From assembly GCF_900086985.1 (NCBI RefSeq), contig NZ_LT593974.1, positions 248,001 through 312,000 on the forward strand: DNA of 64,000 nucleotides, written 5' to 3'. Within the stretch, counting starts at the first letter, position 1; every line of letters begins with the position of its first letter. Below are positions 8,456-16,287 of the stretch, piece by piece. Under the pieces are notes generated by a model. That model saw nothing but the letters and a program-made list of their open reading frames with translations, ran no database searches and was not told where the DNA came from. The stretch comes from Halomonas sp. HL-93. GTDB lineage: Bacteria > Pseudomonadota > Gammaproteobacteria > Pseudomonadales > Halomonadaceae. The position numbers and the translations under genes were made by a program.

Positions 8456-9019
8456 TTAGACAAGCATCGACGGTTTGAACAATGCAGTACGGTCGATGGT
8501 GTTGCCTGACAGCAGGAACTCCCCCATGCCCCGGTAATGCAGTGATTCTTCATTATCTGCCGAGGGAGCCGCATGGGCTTTAACGACCTCAAAGATAAAC
8601 AGGTTGTAGGGTTCAATCATGGCGTCATCGTAAAGCCTGCACTCGAAAGACGCATAGCACTCTTCGATCAGTGGCGCACCGACCTTGGAGGCTTTGCCAG
8701 GGGTAAGGCCAAACGCTTTGAACTTGTCGACTTCGCTACCGGAGCAGTTGCCGATACCCACCACCATATCGACAAGCGACGCGGCAGGAATATTGATGAC
8801 ACATTCCCCGCTATTAAGCACAAGCTCGTGGGAGTGATTTCCGGCAGCGATAACGCACCCGATGAGCGAGGGCAAAAACGCCATGACCGTATGCCAACCC
8901 ATGGTCATGATGTTGGTTTGTTGTCGCCATTGCGATGAGACCAGCACAATCGGGCCAGGCTCAAGAAAGTGCCTGATATTCGAGACAGGAAAATCTTCCT
9001 TCATAATCGGTTGTGGCAT
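8456..9019 (-). CDS. Flavin reductase-like (FMN-binding split-barrel) protein
   Basis: A 187-residue protein of the flavin reductase/split-barrel family. The N-terminal PGPIVLVSSQWRQQTNIMTMGWHTVMAFLPSLIGCVIAAGNHSHELVLNSGECVINIPAASLVDMVVGIGNCSG has the usual order: strand, T/S-rich FMN-binding turn, then the NIP motif. Such proteins supply reduced flavin or reduce other substrates. Start at 9019 is preceded by GGAGG on the minus strand (complement of 9026-9030). A transporter remnant lies just upstream on the same strand. Whether it partners a monooxygenase cannot be told; none is adjacent. Confidence 0.75.
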   Translation of the reverse strand: MPQPIMKEDFPVSNIRHFLEPGPIVLVSSQWRQQTNIMTMGWHTVMAFLPSLIGCVIAAGNHSHELVLNSGECVINIPAASLVDMVVGIGNCSGSEVDKFKAFGLTPGKASKVGAPLIEECYASFECRLYDDAMIEPYNLFIFEVVKAHAAPSADNEESLHYRGMGEFLLSGNTIDRTALFKPSMLV

Positions 9020-9042
9020 AAACGACCTCCGATTAGATGGGG

Positions 9043-9141
9043 TTAGGCAGTCGGGCGGCGCATCAAGGTCATCAATACCCCGGCACCGATTAAGCTACCT
9101 GCGCCGCAGCGATGAAGCAGTCTCCGAAACTTGGCGGTCAT
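9043..9141 (-). pseudogene. Possible remnant of a LysE/RhtB-type exporter C-terminus
   Basis: A 32-codon minus-strand reading ends in LLHRCGAGSLIGAGVLMTLM, then RRPTA and a stop. This looks like the last amphipathic turn and final helix of LysE/RhtB amino-acid exporters. Nothing upstream in frame continues the family, so if real it is the tail of a deleted gene. The evidence is one short peptide, so confidence is low. Confidence 0.3.
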
Positions 9142-9441
9142 TAGTTGTCGGCTTATAGTGATAGAAAACTGATTGTAAGGGATAGCACCGATGCAGTAGA
9201 TGCATCTGGGGAAAAGGCGCCAAATGCGTTTCTGTTGGGTTAGTTCTAGGCCGCTAGTGCCGTGATGCAGTGAGCCAAGAATAATTCCGCACTAAGCTCC
9301 TGCTCAGCGAACCATTTGTTAAGCGTAACCTGATTTTTTGTCAGTGCAAACGCTCAGTTTATTTATGCATTGTTAATACACTATAGGTCGGTGAGTGATT
9401 TATGCCGATCAATAACAATGAGTAATATCACTGAGGTCGAC
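9142..9441. other. Intergenic stretch upstream of the second CoA-transferase
   Basis: No convincing gene. It holds the divergent promoter region between the flavin reductase side (minus) and the CoA-transferase (plus), plus possible decayed sequence continuing from the exporter remnant. I see no strong palindrome or promoter that I would place with confidence. Confidence 0.4.
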
Positions 9442-10671
9442 ATGTCTTCCCCGTTCGAAAACATCCGCGTTGTTGATGCTACCCACGTATTGGCCGGCCC
9501 CTTTGCTACCTACCAGATGGCGGTGCTGGGTGCAGACGTGATCAAGGTTGAGTCACCCAACGATCCTGATCAAGCGCGTATGCAAGGGACTGACCGCGCG
9601 CTCAATGACCAGGGGCTGGGCACTGCCTTTATGTCACAAGCCAGCAATAAGAAAGCCGTGGCGATCGATTTTAAAAACACTGCCGGACGTGACGCGTTAA
9701 AGAAGCTACTCGTTACTGCGGACGTATTTGTCGAAAACTACCGACCAGGGGCATTAGAGAAGCTTGGATTGGGCTATGAAACGCTTAAAAAGCTCAACCC
9801 CAAGCTGATCTACTGCTCCATTTCCGCTTTTGGCAGCACCGGCCCCCGCCGGGAGCTCACCGCTTACGATAATGTTATCCAAGCCTACTCGGGCATGATG
9901 GCGATGACTGGCGACCAGCATACCGGCCCGCTAAAAAGTGGCGCGCCGGTGGTGGATTATGCTACCGGCACTACGGCCGCGTTTGCCATCTCAACGGCCC
10001 TGTTTCAGCGGGAACGCAACGGCGGTAAAGGACAGTTTGTGGATGTATCGATGTCTGAGACGGCGCTTATGCTCTCCAGCCCCTACTTAACGGCGTTGCT
10101 ATGGAACGGCAAAAAACCAGAGCCCAAAGGCAATACCTTTCCCTTCGCCACCATTGGCTGCTACCAAGCGTCTGATCAGCCGTTAATGATTGCCGCCTCT
10201 AACTTGACTCAGCAAAAACGCTTATGGACGGCCCTGGGTAGGGAGGACATGATTAAACAGAATAATAATCAACGCCTTGATAACCACGCTGAGGAAGCAA
10301 AGGTGATAGCCGAGATTATTAGCACGATGACCGCCGATTACTGGGAAGCGTTTTTGCAGAAACGAAGGATTCCGGCTTCACGAATTAGGCGACTAGAAGA
10401 AACACTTGCGGATCCGCACGTTCATTCAAGGGGCGTCTTGCGTACTCAGCCGCTAAGCCCTGACGCTGAACATGAGCTAACTGTGCCGGTGTCAGCGTTT
10501 TGCATGTCCGAGGGCACCCGGGGCATTACGTCACCACCGCAAAAAGTGGGCGCTCAAACCGCCGAGGTACTGATGAGCTTAGGTTATTCAAAGCAGGATT
10601 TAGCGGCACTTATCGCAGATGGTGCAATAAGCGGGCCTTTAGAGAGGGGCGGTTCAGGAGATCGGTCTTGA
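9442..10671 (+). CDS. CaiB/BaiF family III CoA-transferase (second copy)
   Basis: A 409-residue family III CoA-transferase starting at ATG 9442, favoured over in-frame starts at 9370 and 9418 because homologues begin at about this point and GAGG (9433-9436) precedes it. Motifs: HVLAGPFATYQMAVLGADVIKVE (about 15-37), ENYRPGALEKLGLGYETLKKLNPKLIYCSISAFG (about 98-131) and VVDYATGTTAAFAI with D172 as the expected catalytic Asp. It opens the large plus-strand catabolic block and likely loads CoA on the acid imported by the nearby Tct system. Only distantly similar to the first CoA-transferase, so the two are not a recent duplication. Confidence 0.85.
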   Translation: MSSPFENIRVVDATHVLAGPFATYQMAVLGADVIKVESPNDPDQARMQGTDRALNDQGLGTAFMSQASNKKAVAIDFKNTAGRDALKKLLVTADVFVENYRPGALEKLGLGYETLKKLNPKLIYCSISAFGSTGPRRELTAYDNVIQAYSGMMAMTGDQHTGPLKSGAPVVDYATGTTAAFAISTALFQRERNGGKGQFVDVSMSETALMLSSPYLTALLWNGKKPEPKGNTFPFATIGCYQASDQPLMIAASNLTQQKRLWTALGREDMIKQNNNQRLDNHAEEAKVIAEIISTMTADYWEAFLQKRRIPASRIRRLEETLADPHVHSRGVLRTQPLSPDAEHELTVPVSAFCMSEGTRGITSPPQKVGAQTAEVLMSLGYSKQDLAALIADGAISGPLERGGSGDRS

Positions 10672-12047
10672 ATAACACCATGGCTAAACCGCTTGAGCGC
10701 CTGGCCCAGACTGCTGATCACTGGAACACCCGCCCGCTAGATGCTGAAATTGACTGGGCCGCTCGTCGGGCACTGCTGGACTGGTTCGCCACCACGCTAC
10801 CGGGGTGCCGCCAAGCACCGGCCACGCTACTATCTGACGCCTTTGCCGCCACTCGTGGGGAGGGCAGGGCGGTGTGTTATGTGGATGGGCGTCTGGGGTC
10901 GCCACGTTACGCCGCTTTGCTAAATGCCACGGCGAGCCACACCGTTGAGTTTGACGACATCTTCAAGGATGGCGGCTACCACCCAGGTAGTTCAACGATT
11001 GCGGCTGCATTGGCCGTTGCGCAAGATACCCAGGCTACCCGTGAGCAGCTTCATCGGGCCATTATTGGCGGATATGAAGTGGGCTGCCGCATTGCTCTCG
11101 CCATACAGCCAAGCCACTATCGCTTCTGGCACACCTCCGCCACGGTGGGCACCATTGGGTCGGCGGTCTCAACTGCGATGCTGCTCGGCGCCACTTCAAA
11201 GCAAATCGCACACGCCATAGCGCTGGCCAGTAGCTTTGCCGGCGGGCATCAGCAGAACTTGCAGGGCGAGGGCATGGCCAAAGCACTGCATGCCGGCCAC
11301 GCCGCTGATGCAGGGTTGATGGCCGGAATGGCCGCGGCAAAAGGGGTAACCGCATCGCTTGACAGTCTACATGCCAGCAATGGATTTGCGGCTGCCACTA
11401 GCGACTCAAATGGCAATTGGGACGCAGCGCTAGAGGGGCTTGATGACTGGACACCGATTACCCGCATGACGGTGAAAAACCATGGCTGTTGCGGCCATAT
11501 TTTTCCCGCGCTGGATGGCTTGAAAGCACTGCAAGCCTCCGCGCCCATTATAGCGGAGAGCATTGAATCCATCCATATCGAAGGCTACGGCGCGACCTAC
11601 TCGATGTGCAATCGTCCTACCCCTTCATCAGCTCAAGAGGCGCGCTTCAGTATTCAGTACTGTATCGCCGCTTACTTGGTGCTGGGCAAGGTTAGGCTGC
11701 AAGCCTTCGAGCCGCCGGCGCTGGAAGATGCTCGTATCCGCGCGTTAATGCCCAAGGTGAGTGTCGCAGAACGCGCCGATATTGCGGCCCGATACCCCCG
11801 CCAGCGGATGGCCAATATTATCGTCACCACCGTCGATGGCAATAGCTACCAACATTGGCAAGAAACACGAAAAGGGGATCCTGAGGATCCCATGACCGAC
11901 GCTGAACTGCTCGAAAAATATCAGGAGCTAGTAAGTAACTTGCTATCAGCTTCCTCACGGCAAGCGCTTCAATACACCGTGATGTCAACTAACTTACTGC
12001 CAGGGGCGTTTGAGTTGCATGGTTTCGAGACTCCAACAATAAGTTAA
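10668..12047 (+). CDS. MmgE/PrpD family protein
   Basis: About 459 residues of the MmgE/PrpD fold, which includes 2-methylcitrate dehydratase and cis-aconitate decarboxylase. Visible segments are the N-terminal LERLAQTADHWNTR, HTVEFDDIFKDGGYHPGSSTIAAALAVAQ (the conserved H..D region), GYEVGCRIALAI, ASSFAGGHQQNLQGEGMAKALHAGHAADAGL and KNHGCCGHIFPALDGL. TTG 10668 is preferred: AGGAG (10656-10660) lies 7 bp before it, while ATG 10680 would be 19 bp away. The TTG overlaps the stop of the CoA-transferase, implying coupled translation. The family handles tri- and dicarboxylic acids, which suits the Tct transporter nearby; the reaction is unknown. Confidence 0.8.
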   Translation: MNNTMAKPLERLAQTADHWNTRPLDAEIDWAARRALLDWFATTLPGCRQAPATLLSDAFAATRGEGRAVCYVDGRLGSPRYAALLNATASHTVEFDDIFKDGGYHPGSSTIAAALAVAQDTQATREQLHRAIIGGYEVGCRIALAIQPSHYRFWHTSATVGTIGSAVSTAMLLGATSKQIAHAIALASSFAGGHQQNLQGEGMAKALHAGHAADAGLMAGMAAAKGVTASLDSLHASNGFAAATSDSNGNWDAALEGLDDWTPITRMTVKNHGCCGHIFPALDGLKALQASAPIIAESIESIHIEGYGATYSMCNRPTPSSAQEARFSIQYCIAAYLVLGKVRLQAFEPPALEDARIRALMPKVSVAERADIAARYPRQRMANIIVTTVDGNSYQHWQETRKGDPEDPMTDAELLEKYQELVSNLLSASSRQALQYTVMSTNLLPGAFELHGFETPTIS

Positions 12048-12109
12048 TCAACCCCCAATGTATCGTTGGTGGTCGATAACTTTAGGCTGTGCCAGCATTC
12101 ATTAAGTGA

Positions 12110-12121
12110 TAGTGATCACTA
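12110..12121. promoter_or_regulatory. Palindromic operator candidate upstream of tctC
   Basis: TAGTGATCACTA is a perfect 12-bp palindrome 34 bp before the tctC ATG, in a spot suited to a repressor or activator. The LysR gene at the far end of the block is one candidate regulator, but the motif does not look like a LysR T-N11-A box, so a GntR- or IclR-type regulator elsewhere is equally possible. Confidence 0.35.
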
Positions 12122-12154
12122 CCATTACAAAAGTATTCAATAATGAGGTAGAAA

Positions 12155-13138
12155 ATGTTTAAAGATAAAAAGAAGTTTGCATCCCTTGTTCTATCGAGCA
12201 TTGCCGCTACGTCATTTATGTCAGCAAGCACCTTGGCAACTGCTAATGACGGTGAGTGGCCTCAGGATGACGTTCGGGTGATTATGCACACCAAAGCAGG
12301 TGGTTCTGCCGATGTCTTTATGCGAACACTTGCAGAGTCATTAGAGTCCCAGACTGGCCAGTCGATTACAGTGATTAATTCGCCCGGCGGTGGAGGTGCC
12401 AGTCAAATGACGCGGGTACGCGCTGCTGAGCCTGATGGCTTAACGCTGGGTATAAATACGCTTTCACACTTCACCGGCATGCTAACGAACTTGGAAGGCG
12501 TGTTTTCCATTGACGACTTTGAGTGGATAGCGACTGCACAGTCTGATCCCAACTTAATCTGGACGCGTACCGACTCACCAATAGACGATCTAGATGCATT
12601 AATTGAAGCAGCCGAGCAAAGCGATGAAAAAGTTACCGTCGGTGGATTTGGGTCGCAAGGCTCCACTCAGCATATTGGACTTAGCATGCTCGAAAATGTT
12701 GCCGATGTAGAGTTTGAGTGGGTTCCTTTCAATTCAACGCCTGATATTGTTTCGGCTGTGCTGGGCGGACATGTTGATGTGGGTATGTCCAACTTAAGCG
12801 GAGCTCAGTCCTACTTTGAAGCGGATCGCTTAAAGGGGCTTGGGGTGCATGGGGAGGATCGTTTAGATGGCCTCCCCGATGTTGCTACTTTTGAAGAGCA
12901 GGGCTACAACGTCGACTCAAGCTGGGTGCAGGTGAGGGGGGTATTTGGCCCAGCTGGTATCCCTATGGAAACACAACAGCAAATTGCTGATGCGTTTCAC
13001 GAAGCCATGCAGACCGAGCATTACCAAGACTATGCGCGTAGCGCTGGGGTTACCGACTCGTCGATGGGGCCAGAAGAGTTCACCGAGTTTGCCAGTCAAA
13101 TTAGTGAAACAGCTCAGAAAGAGCTAGATAAAGACTAA
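12155..13138 (+). CDS. tctC: Tripartite tricarboxylate transporter substrate-binding protein (TctC/Bug family)
   Basis: A 327-residue periplasmic binding protein with a signal peptide (FASLVLSSIAATSFMSASTLA, cleavage near residue 30). The Bug-family ligand-binding loops are recognisable: WPQDDVRVIMHTKAGGSADVFMRTLAESLE early and VINSPGGGGASQMTRV soon after. The usual proline-glycine turn (PGGGSD) reads HTKAGGSAD here, a divergence that may bear on the ligand. Its membrane partners TctB and TctA are encoded 6.7 kb downstream, after four metabolic genes, so the transporter is split around the pathway it feeds. Known ligands in the family include citrate, adipate, terephthalate and nicotinate. 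Confidence 0.85.
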   Translation: MFKDKKKFASLVLSSIAATSFMSASTLATANDGEWPQDDVRVIMHTKAGGSADVFMRTLAESLESQTGQSITVINSPGGGGASQMTRVRAAEPDGLTLGINTLSHFTGMLTNLEGVFSIDDFEWIATAQSDPNLIWTRTDSPIDDLDALIEAAEQSDEKVTVGGFGSQGSTQHIGLSMLENVADVEFEWVPFNSTPDIVSAVLGGHVDVGMSNLSGAQSYFEADRLKGLGVHGEDRLDGLPDVATFEEQGYNVDSSWVQVRGVFGPAGIPMETQQQIADAFHEAMQTEHYQDYARSAGVTDSSMGPEEFTEFASQISETAQKELDKD

Positions 13139-13161
13139 TAAAATTTTGGCTATTTAAAAAG

Positions 13162-13189
13162 ATAGGCGGCGAATTTTTTCGTCGCCTAT
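13162..13189 (+). terminator. Stem-loop after tctC
   Basis: ATAGGCGGCGAA (13162-13173) pairs with TTCGTCGCCTAT (13178-13189) around TTTT, 12 bp with one G-U. The downstream tract is not a clean T-run, so it may be a weak terminator or a 3'-protecting hairpin for the binding-protein message. Confidence 0.6.
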
Positions 13190-13366
13190 TAATGCCTTGA
13201 ACGATAAATTATTTGCCTCTCCTTTTTTACTATCCTTCTTTTTTTCATAACAATTTAATAGGCATCCCCTTATTTTTAATTAATTGTGGAAGTGGGGGTT
13301 TATTGACAAGATTGTTATCTGTGTTTTTTTAATTTCGTGAATAACAACTTATTATAGGATGTTTTT

Positions 13367-14164
13367 ATGACTCAAGATTCGTTAGTGTCCTGTTCTATTC
13401 AAAACGGCATTGCTCTGCTAACGCTAAATCGCCCCGACAAGCGCAACGCTATGAGCGATGCTATGCGCGCTGAGTTAGTGGCCCATTTACTTGATCTTCG
13501 TACTGACCGCTCGGTACGCGCCGTTGTACTAACCGGAAGTGGCAAAGGGTTTTGCGCGGGCGGTGATATCGCGGGTATGAAAACGCGCATGGAAGCCGAC
13601 CCCGCCACCGTTGGCTTTAACGGCTGGGAGCGCCAGCAGGGCGTTCACTACGCAGCGAGCCTGCTGCTGAATTTACCCATTCCGACGGTGGCGGCTGTGA
13701 ACGGCGCCGCCGCAGGCTTGGGCGCAGATTTAGCGCTCTCCTGCGATTTCGTGATTGCCTCTGACTATGCCCACTTTACCTGGGCTTATATTGCCCGCGG
13801 GCTGATTCCAGACGGCGGTGGCATGTACTTCTTGCCACGCCGGGTAGGGCTAGCACGCGCCAAAGCGCTGATCTTTAGCGGTCGGCGGGTCAATGCCGAT
13901 GAGGCGCTGCAGCTCGGGATTGCTGATCAGCGCTGTAGTGCTGATGAATTGCTTAGCACCGCCCACACCATGGCGGAAGAGATGAGCAGCGGGTCACGCA
14001 CGGCGGTGGCGTTGACCAAATCGATTATTAATAAAAGCTACGAAATGTCTGAAAGCCAAGTGTTCGCCGAAGGCAGTAAAGCGCAGGGCATCTGCTACAC
14101 CTCCGAAGAGCACCGTGCCTCGGTGCAGGCATTCCTTGATCGTATGAAGGAGGCTCCACAATGA
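13367..14164 (+). CDS. Enoyl-CoA hydratase/isomerase family protein (PaaG/Eci-like active site)
   Basis: A 265-residue crotonase-fold protein. The oxyanion-hole segments GSGKGFCAGGDIAGM (about 50-64) and AAVNGAAAGLGADLALSCDF (about 108-127) are intact. The two catalytic glutamates of classical hydratases are not: the first position reads Asp (ADLAL) and the second region reads AYIARGLIPDGGG. The PDGGG motif with a single Asp is typical of isomerases such as PaaG and Eci. It may therefore shift a double bond or isomerise a ring-derived CoA ester, not hydrate. A TTGACA at 13303-13308 suggests its own promoter. Overlaps the next gene by 4 bp (ATGA). Confidence 0.8.
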   Translation: MTQDSLVSCSIQNGIALLTLNRPDKRNAMSDAMRAELVAHLLDLRTDRSVRAVVLTGSGKGFCAGGDIAGMKTRMEADPATVGFNGWERQQGVHYAASLLLNLPIPTVAAVNGAAAGLGADLALSCDFVIASDYAHFTWAYIARGLIPDGGGMYFLPRRVGLARAKALIFSGRRVNADEALQLGIADQRCSADELLSTAHTMAEEMSSGSRTAVALTKSIINKSYEMSESQVFAEGSKAQGICYTSEEHRASVQAFLDRMKEAPQ

Positions 14165-16287
14165 GCCAGATCCACGCCCTCCTAAATCCTAAGAGTATCG
14201 CGGTTATCGGTGCCTCCGCAGACCCCAAAAAAACCTCCGGGTTGCCAGTCTCTTATTTGCTTAAGCACGGTTTTAAAGGCCCGATTTACCCGGTTAACCC
14301 GAAAGCCACCGAGATTCAGGGGCTGACCTGTTACCCCAGTGTCGAAGCACTGCCCGAAGCGCCCGATGTTGGTCTTGTGCTGCTGAATGCCAAGCGCAGT
14401 ATCGACGCCGTGCGCTCCCTGGCCAAGATGGGCTGCCAAGCGGCGGTGGTATTGGCCAGCGGCTATGCCGAGGCTGGCGAGGAAGGCTTGGCGCTGCAGG
14501 ATGAGTTAAAAGAGGCCGCAGGCTCCATGCGACTCCTCGGCCCTAATACCATCGGGTTGGTTAATTTATCGGCAGGCATTCCGCTCTCCGCCAGCGGTGC
14601 GCTGGAAGTTAGCGAACTGCCCAAGGGCAGTGTCGCGGTGGTTTCCCAAAGTGGCGGCATTCTGGGCGCGCTTCTGTCGCGGGCCGCTGGGCGTGGCATT
14701 GGTTTATCGTCGCTGATTGCCACCAGTAATGAGGTGGATTTGGAAGTCAGCGATTTTGTTGACTACTTGGTTGATGATCCGAACACCAAGGTGATTGCGC
14801 TCTATCTGGAGAGCGTTCGTCACCCGGCGCGTTTCCGTGAGGTTGCCCTGCGCGCGCGGGCGGCGGGCAAGCCGCTGGTGGTCTTCAAAATTGGCCGTTC
14901 CGAAGCCGGGGCCAGCGCAGCAAGCTCTCACACCGGTGCCCTGGCGGGGGAAGACCGGGTTTACGATGCCTTCTTCAGTGAGTTGGGGGTTATCCGGGTT
15001 AATACCTTTGACGAGTTCTTGGACGTGCCTGCGGTACTCGTTGCTGGCCGCCAACTGGCCGGGCGTCGGGTTGCGGTGCTGACCTCAACCGGGGGCGCCG
15101 GTACGCTGATTGCCGATAGCCTCGGCGTCAACGGCTTTGATACGCCCGCGCCTGATCATGCTACGGCAGAAAAACTGCGCGCCTTGCAAGGCGATACGCC
15201 GACCGCGCTAGACCGTAACCCCATTGATGTGACGCTGGCGGGGCTGCAGCCTGACTTGCTGCGCCAAGCTATTCGTATACTGCTGGAAAGCGATAGCTAC
15301 GACGCCTTGATCGTGATTATTGGTTCCTCCGGGTTGGCGATGCCCGACCTTGTCGTGGGGGCCATCAGTGACAGCCTGGCGACCAACAATAAGCCGCTCC
15401 TGGCCTACGTTAGCCCTTACGCCCCAGGTACGCTGCAGCGCTTGAATCGTGCCTCGATCCCCGGCTTTAGCTCACCGGAGAGCTGCAGCGCGGTGCTGGA
15501 AGCACTGCACTTTATCGGCAGGCCTTTGCTTGGCGGCGGTGAGTCGCCCCAGGTAGCGCTACCCAATTTAACTGCCTTGCCTAAGGGCTCAATTGACGAG
15601 GCCACGGCGAAACAACTGTTCGCCCAGGCAGGCATTAACGTACCGCCCAGCCGGGTGGTGCACAGCCGCGAAGAGGCGGAACGCGCGGCCAAAGAGCTGG
15701 ACGCCCCCGTGGTGCTCAAGGTGATGGATGCCAGCCTGATGCACAAAAGCGATATTGGTGGCGTTGCACTGCATTTAAATGCCGAGACGATTGGTCAGCG
15801 GTTTGATCAGATGGTGAGCGACGTTGAAGCCCAGGTTGCACGCCGCCCTGATACCTTCCTGGTGGAAGCCATGGTGACAGGTGGGCATGAGCTGATCCTC
15901 GGCGCTAACCGTGATGCGTTAGGGACGGCGATTCTGCTGGGTGCAGGTGGGGTCACGGCGGAGCTGTTTAAGGATACGACGATTCGCCTCTTACCTGAAC
16001 AAGCGCCAGAGCAGGGCGGCCTAACCCTGGAGCAGGCGCGGGAAATGATGCAGCAGCTAACGACTTGGCCACTACTCGATGGCTATCGCGGTGCGCCACG
16101 GCGTGATACCGAAGCGCTTGCCCAAGCGATTGTCGCCTTCTCAGCCTTGGCCGCTGGGTTAGGTGACCGTCTGACCACTGCTGAAATTAATCCGCTGTTT
16201 GTGATGCCGGAAGGCCAAGGTGTTGTGGCCGCTGATGCGGTACTGGTAATTGAGGGTGGCGTGGAAGGAGGTGGCGCCCATGGCTGA
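14161..16287 (+). CDS. ADP-forming acyl-CoA synthetase (acetate-CoA ligase family, fused alpha/beta)
   Basis: A 708-residue fused NDP-forming acyl-CoA synthetase. Order: CoA-binding Rossmann domain (about 1-130, LLNPKSIAVIGASADPKKTSGLPVSYLL), succinyl-CoA-ligase-like domains (about 140-460) with the phosphohistidine candidate H257 in SSHTGALAGED, then an ATP-grasp domain (about 480-700; VVLKVMDASLMHKSDIGGVAL, EAMVTGGHELILGANRD, ATAEINPLFV). It makes or consumes acyl-CoA with ADP/ATP exchange. Set between crotonase and FadB-type genes with overlapping ends, it probably activates the imported acid or recovers ATP from the final acyl-CoA. Confidence 0.85.
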   Translation: MSQIHALLNPKSIAVIGASADPKKTSGLPVSYLLKHGFKGPIYPVNPKATEIQGLTCYPSVEALPEAPDVGLVLLNAKRSIDAVRSLAKMGCQAAVVLASGYAEAGEEGLALQDELKEAAGSMRLLGPNTIGLVNLSAGIPLSASGALEVSELPKGSVAVVSQSGGILGALLSRAAGRGIGLSSLIATSNEVDLEVSDFVDYLVDDPNTKVIALYLESVRHPARFREVALRARAAGKPLVVFKIGRSEAGASAASSHTGALAGEDRVYDAFFSELGVIRVNTFDEFLDVPAVLVAGRQLAGRRVAVLTSTGGAGTLIADSLGVNGFDTPAPDHATAEKLRALQGDTPTALDRNPIDVTLAGLQPDLLRQAIRILLESDSYDALIVIIGSSGLAMPDLVVGAISDSLATNNKPLLAYVSPYAPGTLQRLNRASIPGFSSPESCSAVLEALHFIGRPLLGGGESPQVALPNLTALPKGSIDEATAKQLFAQAGINVPPSRVVHSREEAERAAKELDAPVVLKVMDASLMHKSDIGGVALHLNAETIGQRFDQMVSDVEAQVARRPDTFLVEAMVTGGHELILGANRDALGTAILLGAGGVTAELFKDTTIRLLPEQAPEQGGLTLEQAREMMQQLTTWPLLDGYRGAPRRDTEALAQAIVAFSALAAGLGDRLTTAEINPLFVMPEGQGVVAADAVLVIEGGVEGGGAHG

